From: Acidimicrobiia bacterium
Lineage (GTDB): Bacteria > Actinomycetota > Acidimicrobiia > Acidimicrobiales > Poriferisodalaceae
Assembly (NCBI GenBank): GCA_022821985.1
Contig: JAJECP010000036.1
Span: forward strand, 1 to 64,000
Direction of reading: 5' to 3'
DNA length: 64,000 nucleotides
In this document: positions 1-9,014 of the stretch, piece by piece
Numbering within the stretch: the stretch's first letter is position 1
Layout of the letters: each line of letters starts with the position of its first letter
Position numbers and translations under genes: made by a program
The notes under the pieces: generated by a model
Seen by the model: only the letters and a program-made list of their open reading frames with translations
Database searches by the model: none
What the model was told of the DNA's origin: nothing

Positions 1-2
1 AG

Positions 3-83
3 TACCCGCGGTGGGTGGATCTGGTGGAGGAGCTGCCGCTGACCGCCACCGGCAAGGTCAAGCGCTACCTGCTCCGCGACTAG
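3..83 (+). CDS. C-terminal end of an acyl-CoA synthetase / AMP-dependent ligase (5' part outside window)
   Basis: Only the last 26 codons lie in the window. They read in one frame to a TAG and contain PLTATGKVKRYLLR. This is the A10 motif of ANL-superfamily adenylating enzymes, whose lysine contacts the acyl-adenylate during the adenylation half-reaction. The family activates carboxylic acids to acyl-CoA with ATP. The substrate cannot be judged from this fragment. It converges with the esterase gene that ends at 188, and a hairpin lies between them. The acyl-CoA ligase reading is good; the exact role is unknown. Confidence 0.75.
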   Translation, partial: YPRWVDLVEELPLTATGKVKRYLLRD

Positions 84-104
84 CTAGGTGCGCCCGCTGC
101 GAAG

Positions 105-166
105 GCGGCAGGACCCTCTGCGACCAGCGATCCAGCAGGTCGCAACGTCGCAGAGTCCCCTGCCGC
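105..166. terminator. Imperfect 20-bp palindrome between convergent genes, containing one copy of a dispersed 35-bp repeat
   Basis: Arms 105-124 and 147-166 are inverted copies matching at 17 of 20 positions, with a 22-base loop. The hairpin sits between two convergent genes (ends at 83 and 188), so it could stop transcription from both sides. It has no T-tract, as is common in G+C-rich genomes. Bases 132-166, read on the minus strand, recur at 61546-61580 with 34 of 35 identities, so this is also a repeat family member. Confidence 0.6.
132..166 (-). repeat. Dispersed 35-bp repeat, copy 1
   Basis: The reverse complement of 132-166 begins GCGGCAGGGG and ends GACCTGCTGG. It matches 61546-61580 with a single difference. 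Here the repeat is one half-plus-loop of the palindrome at 105-166, so the complete unit appears to be about 60 bp. At the second site the matching arm is missing. Whether this is a REP-type element or an attachment-related sequence cannot be decided from two copies. Confidence 0.75.
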
Positions 167-187
167 CTCCGCGGCTAGGGCATCCGT

Positions 188-1744
188 TCAGCCCCAAGCG
201 CGTGTGACAGCGCGGGGGAGTTCTTCGATCCACTGGATGAGGTCGTGGCCGCAGACACGCTCGGTCCAGTCGTGCGGCGATTTGGCGAAGTGCAGCCACG
301 CCGCCCACGCCTCGGTGGCCTGATGGAAGCCGCCCTCGAGCGTGCCAGCACAGAGATGCACGAACGGCGCCTCGGCGGCATTCCAGTTCATCTGCTCGTT
401 CGGCGGCATGCCGGTGGAGTACGCCATGGCGTGCCCGTACTTGTCGCGGTGCATGTGTCCGACCGCCAAGGCGTGGCCGCCGCCGTCGGATGCGCCGAAC
501 ACGCCCCGCTGGCTGCGGTCGTCGGAGACACCGAATGACTGCTCAGCCCAGGCCGACAGCTCTTCCACGAAGAAACGCTGGTGACGGTCGAAGCGATCGT
601 TGTCGAAGCCCGGCAGGTATTCCATGGCCCGCTCGTTCCCGTAGCCGCCCATCGGCGCGGAGTGGGCTGCGACCAGCACGAAGCGGGGAACCGTCTCATT
701 GGTGATGCCGGCGTCGAGTCGCCGGATGTAAGGGCCGATCATGCCGCCGTCGGTGGCATATAGCACCGGCAATCGCTCGGCGGGGGAGTGGTTGGGCGGC
801 AGGTACACGGTGATCGTGCGCTTGGTGCGCAGCGAGGTGCTGTCGAGCGTGTGCGCCTGGGTAACACCGCGCAGCTCGTCGTCGGGGTGAGACGGGAGCT
901 CGGCAGGCGCATCCGGGCCCCGGAAACGGTGCGGGACCGGGCCTCGCTGGCCGCCCAGCAGGCCTCCGCCGGCGTCGAGCGGCCAGAAGCCGTAGCCGAT
1001 GACGGCCTCGCTGAGCCGCTCGATGCGCACGCTGAGCGCCCACAGATCGCCGTCGCCGACGCCAGCGTTGCTGCTGCCATTGCCGTCTCCGGCACCGACT
1101 CGCCACATGGGCAATTCGATAACGGGACCGGGCAGCAGGCCGACATCGTCACTGCGGCATGCGAAGGTCAGCTCGTCGCCGTCGGCCCAGCAGCCTTCGG
1201 GGTGGGCGGCGAGCTGTGCAGTCAGGAATTCGGGAGAGGGGTCGCGCCACACACGGCACATGCGCTGACCCGGCGGCAGGCCGCCGTCAGCGGCACGTTC
1301 GCGGGCGAGCTCCCGGTTGCGCCGCTCGATCTCGGTACGCCGTTGGTCGAGGGTGGGCAGCCCCATCCGCTCTCGGGAGTCGTCGTCGACGCTGCCGTCG
1401 ACCGGTGCCAGCACCAAGTCGCCCAGGTGGGTCGTGACCACGGTCCCGAATTGCTGGGGCCTGCCGCTCAGCAGGCTCATCTTGTCGGCGCATTCGGCGA
1501 AGACGGCGCCGGCGCCCGGCACGCCGTCGCGGTGGGCGCGGGCAGCCAGCTCACCGGCGATGGAGAACATCTGCGGGCCGCCGTGGACGCTCAGCGCCCG
1601 GGCAGCTCGAAGGGCATTCGCTCCTTGGGCCTGCTGCAGTTCCGGTGTGCGGGCCAGGAGTTGCACGAGCATGGGCACCTCGGCTGGCTCGGCCATCTCG
1701 ATGCGGGCCAGCAGGTCGCCCACTTCGTCGCCGCTGCTGTTCAT
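188..1744 (-). CDS. Enterochelin-esterase-like alpha/beta hydrolase
   Basis: The 518-residue protein has a C-terminal esterase domain (about residues 300-518) of the esterase D / enterochelin esterase type. A nucleophile elbow GASDGG places the serine near residue 419. A CGHDLIQW motif near residue 500 supplies the catalytic histidine and resembles the GGHDWxxW ending of Fes-like enzymes. The first 300 residues are a less conserved region rich in Gly, Asp and Asn, perhaps a binding domain, as in Fes proteins. No signal peptide is obvious, so a cytoplasmic location is likely. No siderophore genes lie nearby, so enterochelin is not implied; the substrate is unknown. The ATG start at 1744 gives a full-length reading frame. 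Confidence 0.7.
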   Translation of the reverse strand: MNSSGDEVGDLLARIEMAEPAEVPMLVQLLARTPELQQAQGANALRAARALSVHGGPQMFSIAGELAARAHRDGVPGAGAVFAECADKMSLLSGRPQQFGTVVTTHLGDLVLAPVDGSVDDDSRERMGLPTLDQRRTEIERRNRELARERAADGGLPPGQRMCRVWRDPSPEFLTAQLAAHPEGCWADGDELTFACRSDDVGLLPGPVIELPMWRVGAGDGNGSSNAGVGDGDLWALSVRIERLSEAVIGYGFWPLDAGGGLLGGQRGPVPHRFRGPDAPAELPSHPDDELRGVTQAHTLDSTSLRTKRTITVYLPPNHSPAERLPVLYATDGGMIGPYIRRLDAGITNETVPRFVLVAAHSAPMGGYGNERAMEYLPGFDNDRFDRHQRFFVEELSAWAEQSFGVSDDRSQRGVFGASDGGGHALAVGHMHRDKYGHAMAYSTGMPPNEQMNWNAAEAPFVHLCAGTLEGGFHQATEAWAAWLHFAKSPHDWTERVCGHDLIQWIEELPRAVTRAWG

Positions 1745-1881
1745 TCCGCGCTCCGAGTTCCGTATCGTGCCTGATCGCGCTGCGAGGCTACTGTCGGCGC
1801 CTGAACCGCTGCCGGGGCCGCCGGCACCGGCGCCATACGCGGGTGCACTCCGGTGTACCCGCCTGAGACAGAGGAATCCCG

Positions 1882-2664
1882 GTGAGCGAAGAACCCCTGG
1901 TTTTGGTCGAACAGCGCGGCTACGTGCAGATCCTCACGCTGAACCGCCCGGATGCGATGAACGCTTTCAACATGGCGCTCTCAGAAGCGCTCGGCGAGGC
2001 ACTTGACGAGCTCGATGCCAATCCCGATGTGCGTGTCGGCGTGATCACCGGCGCCGGGCGGGGATTCAGCGCAGGCATGGATCTCAAGGCATTCGTCAGC
2101 GGCGGCGGGATCGATGCGATGCCGAACCCGGCCGGCCGCGGCTTCGGGGGCATCGCCGAACGCAGCGCGGCCAAGCCGCTCATTGCCGCGGTAGAGCGCT
2201 TCGCCCTGGCGGGAGGGCTGGAAGTGGCGCTGTCGTGCGATCTGATCGTGGCGTCGGAAGGCACCATGCTCGGCATTCCCGAGGTAGGTGTCGGGCTGTT
2301 CGCAGGTGCCGGCGCGCTGCTGCGCCTGCCGCGCCAGCTTCCCTACAGCCTGGCCATGGAGATGGCGCTGACCGCCGAGCCGATCACCGCCGAAGTGGCG
2401 CAGCAGCACGGCATGGTGAACCGGGTGTGCCCGAAGGGCGAGGCAGTGAACGTGGCTGTCGAGCTCGGCGAGCGCATCGCCCGCAATGCGCCGAAGGGCG
2501 TGCGTGCCTCCAAGGCGCTGATCCGCAATGTGCTGGGCGTGTCCGAAGACGACTTCTGGGCATTCCAGCAGCCCGCACTCGAGGATGTCTTTGCGTCGTC
2601 GGATGCCATCGAGGGCGCGACCGCCTTTGCCGAGCGGCGCGACCCGAACTGGGAGGACCGCTGA
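1882..2664 (+). CDS. Enoyl-CoA hydratase / isomerase (crotonase family)
   Basis: The 260-residue protein is of typical crotonase length. It shows LNRPDAMNAFN near the start, then GAGRGFSAGMDLKAF, which forms the oxyanion hole region and CoA loop. GGLEVALSCDLIVASE and the C-terminal KALIRN region follow. Members hydrate or isomerise enoyl-CoA esters, usually in fatty-acid or side-chain degradation. Translation probably begins at GTG 1882. The stop overlaps the putative CTG start of the methyltransferase at 2661, so the two are likely co-transcribed. The specific substrate cannot be assigned; some family members are racemases or dehalogenases. Confidence 0.9.
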   Translation: MSEEPLVLVEQRGYVQILTLNRPDAMNAFNMALSEALGEALDELDANPDVRVGVITGAGRGFSAGMDLKAFVSGGGIDAMPNPAGRGFGGIAERSAAKPLIAAVERFALAGGLEVALSCDLIVASEGTMLGIPEVGVGLFAGAGALLRLPRQLPYSLAMEMALTAEPITAEVAQQHGMVNRVCPKGEAVNVAVELGERIARNAPKGVRASKALIRNVLGVSEDDFWAFQQPALEDVFASSDAIEGATAFAERRDPNWEDR

Positions 2665-3257
2665 GCCGTTGGGCTGAACGAGGCGACATACCCCGCGGCG
2701 CCGACTACGACGACCGCTGGGCCCGCAAGGCGGCGCGTGGCGAATCGATTCACGGCGAAGCCGACTTGGTCGATTCGCTGCTGCCGCGAGGCGGCAGCGT
2801 GCTTGATGCAGGGTGCGGCACCGGCCGGGTCGCCATCGAGCTGGCCCGGCGCGGCCACCACGTCGTTGGCGTCGACTTGGACCCCGCCATGCTCGACCTC
2901 GCACGCAACAAGGCGCCCGAACTTGCGTGGATCCAGGGCGACCTGGCCAGCACCGGCATTTCGAGCGACACCGGCGAGCGGCGGCTGTTCGACGCTGCGG
3001 TGGCCGCGGGCAACGTGATGATCTTCCTCGAACGCGGCACCGAGGCCGCGGTGGTGACCAACATCGCTTCGCACCTGCGACCCGGGGGTGTGCTCGTGGC
3101 GGGCTTCCAGCTCAGCGACGGCTACCTGGCGCTGCACGTGTACGACGCACTTGCCGAACGCAATGGGTTGGAGCTTGAGGCCCGCTACTCAACGTGGGAA
3201 GGCGCCCCGTTCGACGGCGGCGACTACGCGGTGTCGGTCCACCGCCTCACAGGCTGA
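2661..3257 (+). CDS. Class I SAM-dependent methyltransferase
   Basis: Motif I VLDAGCGTGRVAIELA (about residues 47-62) is followed by VVGVDLDPAMLDLAR, the acidic loop that binds the SAM ribose. Downstream comes a FDAAVAAGNVMIFL motif. This is the Rossmann-like methyltransferase fold of the Methyltransf_25/11 type, about 198 residues long. The start is uncertain: the frame is open far into the preceding crotonase gene, no ATG or GTG sits before motif I, and CTG at 2661 overlapping the upstream TGA is the best site. The gene ends 3 bases before the convergent gene at 3261. The methyl acceptor is unknown. Confidence 0.8.
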   Translation: MSRWAERGDIPRGADYDDRWARKAARGESIHGEADLVDSLLPRGGSVLDAGCGTGRVAIELARRGHHVVGVDLDPAMLDLARNKAPELAWIQGDLASTGISSDTGERRLFDAAVAAGNVMIFLERGTEAAVVTNIASHLRPGGVLVAGFQLSDGYLALHVYDALAERNGLELEARYSTWEGAPFDGGDYAVSVHRLTG

Positions 3258-3260
3258 CGC

Positions 3261-3563
3261 TCAGTCGGTAGGCAGGCGGGCGAGGAGCTCGATCTTGCGC
3301 TCCTCGTACTCGTCAAAGCTGATCTCGTCGTTGTCGAATTGGGTCTGCACCTCTTCGACAAGGCGGATCAGATCTGCCGCAGACAGCTCCTCGTCGAGGT
3401 TGCCGTCGAGCACTGCGCCCGTGCCCTCGGGCTCGGGCGTCTCGTTGACCAGCGGACCGCTCTGGGGAATCTTGCCCATGCGCTTGGCGCGCTTGGCCTC
3501 GGCCTTCGCCTTCTTGGCCCGGTCCCTCTGCAGTTTCTCGAACGTTGTGCGACCGGCAGCCAT
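3261..3563 (-). CDS. Small hypothetical protein with basic N-terminus and SHOCT-like C-terminus
   Basis: The 100-residue protein begins MAAGRTTFEKLQRDRAKKAK and has a strongly basic, Lys/Arg/Ala-rich helix over residues 8-32. A Pro/Glu linker follows, then an acidic C-terminal helix pair, EEVQTQFDNDEISFDEYEERK, that resembles the SHOCT-type short C-terminal oligomerisation motif. The basic part could bind nucleic acid or membrane surfaces, which is inference. The ATG at 3563 was chosen because protein-like composition begins there. No enzymatic motif is visible. It lies downstream of the acyl-CoA synthetase on the same strand, 71 bases away. Confidence 0.65.
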   Translation of the reverse strand: MAAGRTTFEKLQRDRAKKAKAEAKRAKRMGKIPQSGPLVNETPEPEGTGAVLDGNLDEELSAADLIRLVEEVQTQFDNDEISFDEYEERKIELLARLPTD

Positions 3564-3634
3564 GTCAATACCTCGCGTCTGTCCAGCGGACCATGCTACT
3601 GGCGACCTGCCCCAATCCGAATGCAGGCGAGAGG

Positions 3635-5308
3635 TCAGCCGGAGGGCCAGGCGTGGTCGGCATAGTGGGTGCGCAGGAGTTTCTTGTCGATCTTTCCTGT
3701 GCCCGTCAGCGGGATCTCGTCTGCGACGACGATGTCGTCGGGAAGCCACCACGACGCCACCCGGGGCCTGATCGCGTCGAGCACGGCGCCGGCATCGAGG
3801 GTGGCACCGGCGGCGAGCTCGACGATGAGCAGCGGCCGTTCGCCCCAGCGCTCGTGCGGCAGGCCGATGACCGCAGCGGCCGCCACACCGGGCGCAATGA
3901 GCGCAGCGTTCTCCAGCTCGATCGAGCTGATCCACTCGCCGCCGCTCTTGATGACATCCTTCGATCGGTCGGTCAGGGTCAGGTAGCCCTCGGCGTCGAG
4001 AGCACCCACGTCGCCCGTGCGCAGCCACCCGCCCTCGGCGGGCGACAGGTGCGAGTCGGCGAACGCGCCGGGGTCGGCGAGTTCGCCGAGGTAGTACGCG
4101 CCGCACATCCACGGACCCCGTGCCTGTATCTCGCCGACGCTGCGACCGTCATGGGGCAAGACGTTGCCTTGGGCGTCGACCACGCGCAGCTCGATGCCAT
4201 ACAGCTCGCGGCCGGCTTTGGCCTGGCGGTCGCGCTGGGCGTCACGATCGCTGCGCTCGACCCGGTGCGTGAACCGACCCGACGTGCCCTGGGTCATCTC
4301 GGTCATTCCCCAGACGTGGCTGACCGTGACGCCGTAATCGTCCTCGAGCGTGTCGATGAGCACCCGTGGCGCGGCTGAACCTCCGACAGCCACTTTCTGC
4401 AAGGAGGGCACGCTTCGACCCGTGTCCTGCAGGTACTGCACGACGCCGAGCCAGATCGTGGGCACTCCCGCCGAGAACGTGATGTCCTCGGCTTCGATGA
4501 GATTCACGAGGGCCTCGGGGCTGAGGTCGGGGCCTGGCAGCACGAGCTTTGCGCCGCTCATCGCGGTGGCGAACGGCAGTGCCCAGCCGTTGACGTGGAA
4601 CATCGGCACGGTGCCGAGCACGGCGTGGCCCGAGTGGACGTCGTGGCCGTCACCGGTGCAGGTGGCCCAGGTCTGCAGCACGATCGACCGGTGGCTCTGC
4701 AGCACGCCCTTGGGGTTGCCGGTGGTGCCCGACGTGTAGCAGAGCGTTGCGGCCGCACGCTCGTCGAAGTCGGGCCACGCCGCAGGGCCCGGTGCGGCTG
4801 CGATCCAGTCCTCGTACGCGATCTCGCCGGGAAGGCCCGCAGGCGCATCGAGCCGGCCGAGCACCACCCAGCGGCGAACCGTCGGCGTGCGCGGGGCGAG
4901 GCGCACAGCGATCTCGACAAACGACTGGTCGACCAGCACCACGCTGTCGGCGGCGTCATTGAGGATGAAGGCGAGCTGGTCGTCATGCAGCCGGGGGTTG
5001 ACGGTGTGCAGCACGGCGCCGATGCCGGTGATGCCGTAGTAGGCCTCCAGGTGGCGGTGGTCGTTGCACGCAATGGTCGCGACGCGTTCGCCTGGCCCGA
5101 TGCCGTCGGCGACCAGCGCTCCGGACACCAATCGGGCCCGCTCGGCTACCTCCCGCCAAGTGCTGCGCGTGGTGACCCCCGCCGAGTCCACAGACACCAC
5201 ATCGGTGCTGGCATGGCTGCGGGCCGCATAGGAAATGAGGCTCGAGACCAGCAGCGGCCGATCCATGGTGTTGCCAGGCAGCATGGGCTCGGCGGGCTCT
5301 GTCGTCAT
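3635..5308 (-). CDS. Fatty-acid / long-chain acyl-CoA synthetase (AMP-forming)
   Basis: The 557-residue protein carries the ANL signatures in order: the P-loop-like [11 protein letters not shown] near residue 180, [14 protein letters not shown], the [16 protein letters not shown] motif, [15 protein letters not shown], and the C-terminal [11 protein letters not shown] with the catalytic lysine. It converts a carboxylic acid, ATP and CoA to acyl-CoA, AMP and pyrophosphate in the cytoplasm. The spacing and the sequence around SGGEWIS resemble the medium/long-chain subgroup. The ATG at 5308 leaves 37 bases after the upstream epoxide hydrolase, consistent with an operon. The frame stays open further upstream but loses protein-like sequence. 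Confidence 0.92.
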   Translation of the reverse strand: MTTEPAEPMLPGNTMDRPLLVSSLISYAARSHASTDVVSVDSAGVTTRSTWREVAERARLVSGALVADGIGPGERVATIACNDHRHLEAYYGITGIGAVLHTVNPRLHDDQLAFILNDAADSVVLVDQSFVEIAVRLAPRTPTVRRWVVLGRLDAPAGLPGEIAYEDWIAAAPGPAAWPDFDERAAATLCYTSGTTGNPKGVLQSHRSIVLQTWATCTGDGHDVHSGHAVLGTVPMFHVNGWALPFATAMSGAKLVLPGPDLSPEALVNLIEAEDITFSAGVPTIWLGVVQYLQDTGRSVPSLQKVAVGGSAAPRVLIDTLEDDYGVTVSHVWGMTEMTQGTSGRFTHRVERSDRDAQRDRQAKAGRELYGIELRVVDAQGNVLPHDGRSVGEIQARGPWMCGAYYLGELADPGAFADSHLSPAEGGWLRTGDVGALDAEGYLTLTDRSKDVIKSGGEWISSIELENAALIAPGVAAAAVIGLPHERWGERPLLIVELAAGATLDAGAVLDAIRPRVASWWLPDDIVVADEIPLTGTGKIDKKLLRTHYADHAWPSG

Positions 5309-5345
5309 CTGGGGCAAGCCGGCGCCGGACCGAGGGGGCCTCCGC

Positions 5346-6476
5346 TCATCGGAGCAGGCTGAAGAAGGCGCGCACGTCGTCGACGAACAGCTCGGGCTGC
5401 TCGAAGGCTGCGAAGTGGCCGCCCGCGGGCATGTCGGTCCAGTGACGGATGTCGGAGTAGATCGGCTCAGACCATGAGCGCACCGGGGGGATGATCTCGG
5501 CCGGGAACTTGGCAACGCCGGTCGGAACGTCCACTGTCATGCGGGGGAGCTGCCGGAAGCTCTCCCAGTACAGGCGGCCCGACGAGGCTGCGTTGGCGTT
5601 CAGCCAGTACAGCATGACGTTGTCGAGCATCTCGTCGCGGCCCAGCGTGTTCTCTGGATGCCCGTCGCAGTCGGTCCAGGCCCAGAACTTCTCCAGGATC
5701 CACGCTGCCTGCCCGGCAGGCGAATCGGTGAGGCCGTAGCCCAGCGTCTGGGGGCGGGTGGACTGCTGCTTCGAATAGCCGGAGTCCCAATCGTTGTAGT
5801 GCTTGGCCTTGGTGAGGGCCGCAATCTCCTCGTCGTTGGGCTCACGATCCTTGGGGCGGCTGCCGCGCATCACCATGTTCAGGTGGATGCCGATGCAGCG
5901 GTCGGGGTGACGGCTGCCGAGAGCGCTGGTGACCGCTGATCCCCAGTCGCCGCCTTGCGCGCCGAAGCGGTCGTAGCCCAAGCCGGTCATGAGCTCGGCC
6001 CAGCAGTCGGCGATCTTCTCGATGCCCCAGCCGGGCTCGGTCGGCTTGGCGCTGAAGCCGTACCCGGGCAGCGATGGGCAGATCACATGGAAGGCATCGG
6101 ACGCATTGCCGCCGTGTGCGACCGGATCGGCGAGCGGCTCGATGACCTTGTGGAACTCCACCACCGAGCCGGGCCAGCCGTGAGTGATGACGATCGGCAT
6201 CGCGTCGGGCTCGGGGGAGCGGACGTGGATGAAGTGCACGTCCATGCCGTCGACGTCGGCCATGTACTGGTCGAACCGGTTGAGCGCGGCTTCGCTGGCT
6301 CGCCAGTCGTAGGTGTTGGCCCAGTAGTCGCAGACTTCCTGGACGTAGGCGAGGGGGATGCCTTGGGACCAGTCCTCCACCGGTTCGGCGTCTGGCCAGC
6401 GGGTTCTTGCCAGGCGGTCTTTGAGGTCTGCCAGCTGCTCGTCTGGGACGTTGATCTGGAACGGTTCGATCTGCAT
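5346..6476 (-). CDS. Epoxide hydrolase (EHN-domain, alpha/beta hydrolase)
   Basis: The 376-residue protein has the N-terminal EHN region (residues 1-105) of microsomal-type epoxide hydrolases, followed by an alpha/beta-hydrolase core. HGWPGS at 99-104 forms the oxyanion hole. GGDWG at 175-179 puts the nucleophilic Asp at 177, and GGHFAAFE near the end gives the catalytic His at 354. The enzyme opens epoxides to diols through an ester intermediate. It lies directly upstream of an acyl-CoA synthetase on the same strand and downstream of a double CoA-transferase. This suggests a shared degradative pathway, but the substrate cannot be named. Confidence 0.9.
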   Translation of the reverse strand: MQIEPFQINVPDEQLADLKDRLARTRWPDAEPVEDWSQGIPLAYVQEVCDYWANTYDWRASEAALNRFDQYMADVDGMDVHFIHVRSPEPDAMPIVITHGWPGSVVEFHKVIEPLADPVAHGGNASDAFHVICPSLPGYGFSAKPTEPGWGIEKIADCWAELMTGLGYDRFGAQGGDWGSAVTSALGSRHPDRCIGIHLNMVMRGSRPKDREPNDEEIAALTKAKHYNDWDSGYSKQQSTRPQTLGYGLTDSPAGQAAWILEKFWAWTDCDGHPENTLGRDEMLDNVMLYWLNANAASSGRLYWESFRQLPRMTVDVPTGVAKFPAEIIPPVRSWSEPIYSDIRHWTDMPAGGHFAAFEQPELFVDDVRAFFSLLR

Positions 6477-6537
6477 CCGAGCACGGTAGTCCGCTGGGTG
6501 CGTTTGCTCCCAGGGTGTGCCAGGGCAGGCGCAGCTG

Positions 6538-8913
6538 TCAGTCGTAGATGAAGCCGAGTTCGGCGGGCGCGGGGAGCTCGCCTCCGATGTGGCCGTCGGC
6601 CCGGAGGCTCTTGATCTCGGCGGGGGAAAAGCGGGCTACCTCGGCGAAGACCTCGTCTGTGTGTTGATCGAAGCGGGGGGAAGGGCCCGCTTGGTTCGGG
6701 CGGACTCCATCCAGAGTGAACGGTGACGCGATGTGGCGCATGGGGCCTGTTACTGGGTGATCGACCAGCTCTATGCGGTTGGCGACTGGTTGGTGGTCGG
6801 GTGCGGTCCATGGGTCCCAGCAGAACTCGGTGCGGGCGCCGGCGGCGTGCAGCGCCGTTTGCAGGTCAGCGCGGGTCCGGGCCGGTTGGCCGCCGTTGTT
6901 CTTGATCTCTTCGAGCAGGCCCTCGATCACGTTGACGGCGTTGGGCCCTAGTGACGGATCGTGAGCGTCGCCGTCGGCGATTACGGCTAGGTATCCGTCG
7001 GTGCCTCTTATGAAGCCGCTCCAGGCGGTGTTGGGTTCCCGGTTTCCCATGCGGCCGATGTCTCGGCCGGTTGTGGAGGCGAGTACGAGTGCTTCGCCGC
7101 TGTGCTGCCAGGTTCCTTCTTGCTGGGAGACGTCGATTTCTATGCCTCGACCGGTGTGCTCGGCGTGGTGCAGGCCGCTCAGCAGGGCGAAACCGGCGGT
7201 GATGCCGGCGATCGGGTCGGGGAAGTAGATGTTGGAGATGCGGGCGCCTTCGTGCTCGTAGCCCTGCCGGTGACCCATCCCGCCCATGGCCTCGATGATC
7301 GAGCCGAATCCCACAGCGCCCGCATAGGGGCCGTCGACGCCGAACGCGGGCATGCGCACCAGCACGATGCGTGGGTTGACCTCGGCCAGCGTCTCGAAGT
7401 CGAGCCCGAGCTGGGGCAGCACGTGGGCCGAGAAGTTGGCGACCAGAGCGTCGCAGTTGCGCACCAGCTCCATGAAGGCGGCGCGGCCCTCGGGCGTGGC
7501 GAGCGTGACGACGCAGTCGCGCTTGCCCTTGTTGACGGCGTTGAAATGCCCGCCTGCCTCGTAGAAGCGATTGTCGTGGACGAGATGCTCGAGGCCGGGC
7601 GCCATGCCGTGGTCGTAGGGCCGCTGGGTGCGGAAGCCGTCGAAGGGGTTCTGCGCCTCGATCTTGATGACGTCGATGCCGAGCGGTGTGAGCAGGTTGC
7701 CGATGTACGGCCCGGCCCACGCAATGGTCATCTCGATCACCCGCAGCGCACGCGCGGGTCGCAGTGCCGCCGTGGGCGTATCGGCAGCCGGGCATGCGTC
7801 GGCACCCCGATCGCTCACTCGTTGCATCGGCACGGGCAGGCCTGGTGCGGCGAAGGGCTGGATGGGCGCCAAGGCGGTTGCTGCTGGTGTCTCGACTTCG
7901 CCGAGGAAGCCGCGGTCGGCGAGATGTTCGTCTGCCAGCGCGTCGAGCGGCGTCATCACCATGCCGACTGCCCAGGGCGTCTCGAGCGCGAACTGGAACA
8001 GCTCCCGCTTGGTGCGGGCGGCATACCAGGGCTCGATGACCTCGCGGATCTTGTCGATGTGGCGGGCTCGGCGGTGGCGGTGGCTCAACTCGGGATCGTC
8101 GATCCACTCGGGCATGCCGAGATGCAGGCACTGCATCTCCCAGTCGTCCCGCCGGATCGAACCCGGGCACACGTAGCCGTCGGCGCAGCGGATCGCACCC
8201 GACGGGTAGGCCGTGGGCGGGTGCGGCCCCACCGGCGGCCGGCGCCGCTGGCAGTGCAGCGAATCGCAATAGCAGAGCTCGACGGCAGTCAGCAGCGCCC
8301 CCAGCCACGACACGTCCACGTGCGTCTCGGGCCGTCGCCGGATGAGGTGCGCGGCCCAGGCGGCAAGACCGCCTGCGCAGTACTGGGCCTGCCAGCCCGG
8401 AAGGCGCAGCGGTTCGGCACCCGCGTCGCCGTTGAAGCCCAGGAAGCCCGTGGCGGTCTGCACCAGCAGCTCGTCGGCGATGACGCCAGGGTCGTCGGCA
8501 TCAGCACCCCAGGCCGTCACCGTCACGAGCTTGGGCACGCGTTCGCCCTCGGCCGCACCGGCGGCCATCCGCTGGGGATCCCACGGTCCGCCGGCAAGCC
8601 CGGCCAGCGTGTCGCTGGCGATCACCACGTCCGGCCACGACCCCTCCACGCTGTCGGCGGCGCAGTTCAGCTTCGCCGCATTCAGATGCACATACAGCGG
8701 GCTGATCTCATCGGGCCCCAGCGGGACATCGTCAACCGGTTGACTCCGTGCAGGGTCCCCGCCCGGCGGCTCCACCTTGACCACGGTGGCCCCCGCACCC
8801 GCCAGCAGCCGTCCGGCATACGGCCCTGCGATGCCGGTGGCCAGCTCCAGCACACGCATCCCCGCGAGCGGCGGCGGCACAGTCTCGGCGGCTCCATCGG
8901 CCGGGGCAGGCAT
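6538..8913 (-). CDS. Double-length CaiB/BaiF-type class III CoA-transferase
   Basis: About 791 residues form two tandem CoA-transferase family III modules. The N-half begins LAGMRVLELATGIAGPYAGR and the C-half begins ARALRVIEMTIAWAGPYIGN near residue 385. Single family members are about 400 residues. The C-half keeps the FPDPIAGITAGF segment, where the Asp is the acyl-anhydride nucleophile. The equivalent N-half segment reads QYCAGGLAAWAAHL and lacks that Asp, so only one half may be catalytic. The start is uncertain between ATG 8913 and ATG 8958. The family moves CoA between carboxylates, often in steroid, carnitine or bile-acid metabolism. A similar double protein lies at 17414-19813. Confidence 0.9.
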   Translation of the reverse strand: MPAPADGAAETVPPPLAGMRVLELATGIAGPYAGRLLAGAGATVVKVEPPGGDPARSQPVDDVPLGPDEISPLYVHLNAAKLNCAADSVEGSWPDVVIASDTLAGLAGGPWDPQRMAAGAAEGERVPKLVTVTAWGADADDPGVIADELLVQTATGFLGFNGDAGAEPLRLPGWQAQYCAGGLAAWAAHLIRRRPETHVDVSWLGALLTAVELCYCDSLHCQRRRPPVGPHPPTAYPSGAIRCADGYVCPGSIRRDDWEMQCLHLGMPEWIDDPELSHRHRRARHIDKIREVIEPWYAARTKRELFQFALETPWAVGMVMTPLDALADEHLADRGFLGEVETPAATALAPIQPFAAPGLPVPMQRVSDRGADACPAADTPTAALRPARALRVIEMTIAWAGPYIGNLLTPLGIDVIKIEAQNPFDGFRTQRPYDHGMAPGLEHLVHDNRFYEAGGHFNAVNKGKRDCVVTLATPEGRAAFMELVRNCDALVANFSAHVLPQLGLDFETLAEVNPRIVLVRMPAFGVDGPYAGAVGFGSIIEAMGGMGHRQGYEHEGARISNIYFPDPIAGITAGFALLSGLHHAEHTGRGIEIDVSQQEGTWQHSGEALVLASTTGRDIGRMGNREPNTAWSGFIRGTDGYLAVIADGDAHDPSLGPNAVNVIEGLLEEIKNNGGQPARTRADLQTALHAAGARTEFCWDPWTAPDHQPVANRIELVDHPVTGPMRHIASPFTLDGVRPNQAGPSPRFDQHTDEVFAEVARFSPAEIKSLRADGHIGGELPAPAELGFIYD

Positions 8914-9014
8914 CGGATCACGGTACCGCCCGGCGGCCCCGGCACACCGGGCCGACATCGGCGCTGCCGTGCTTGCTGTGGCGGGCTCAGACGGGGGTTC
9001 AGTAGGGTCCGAAG

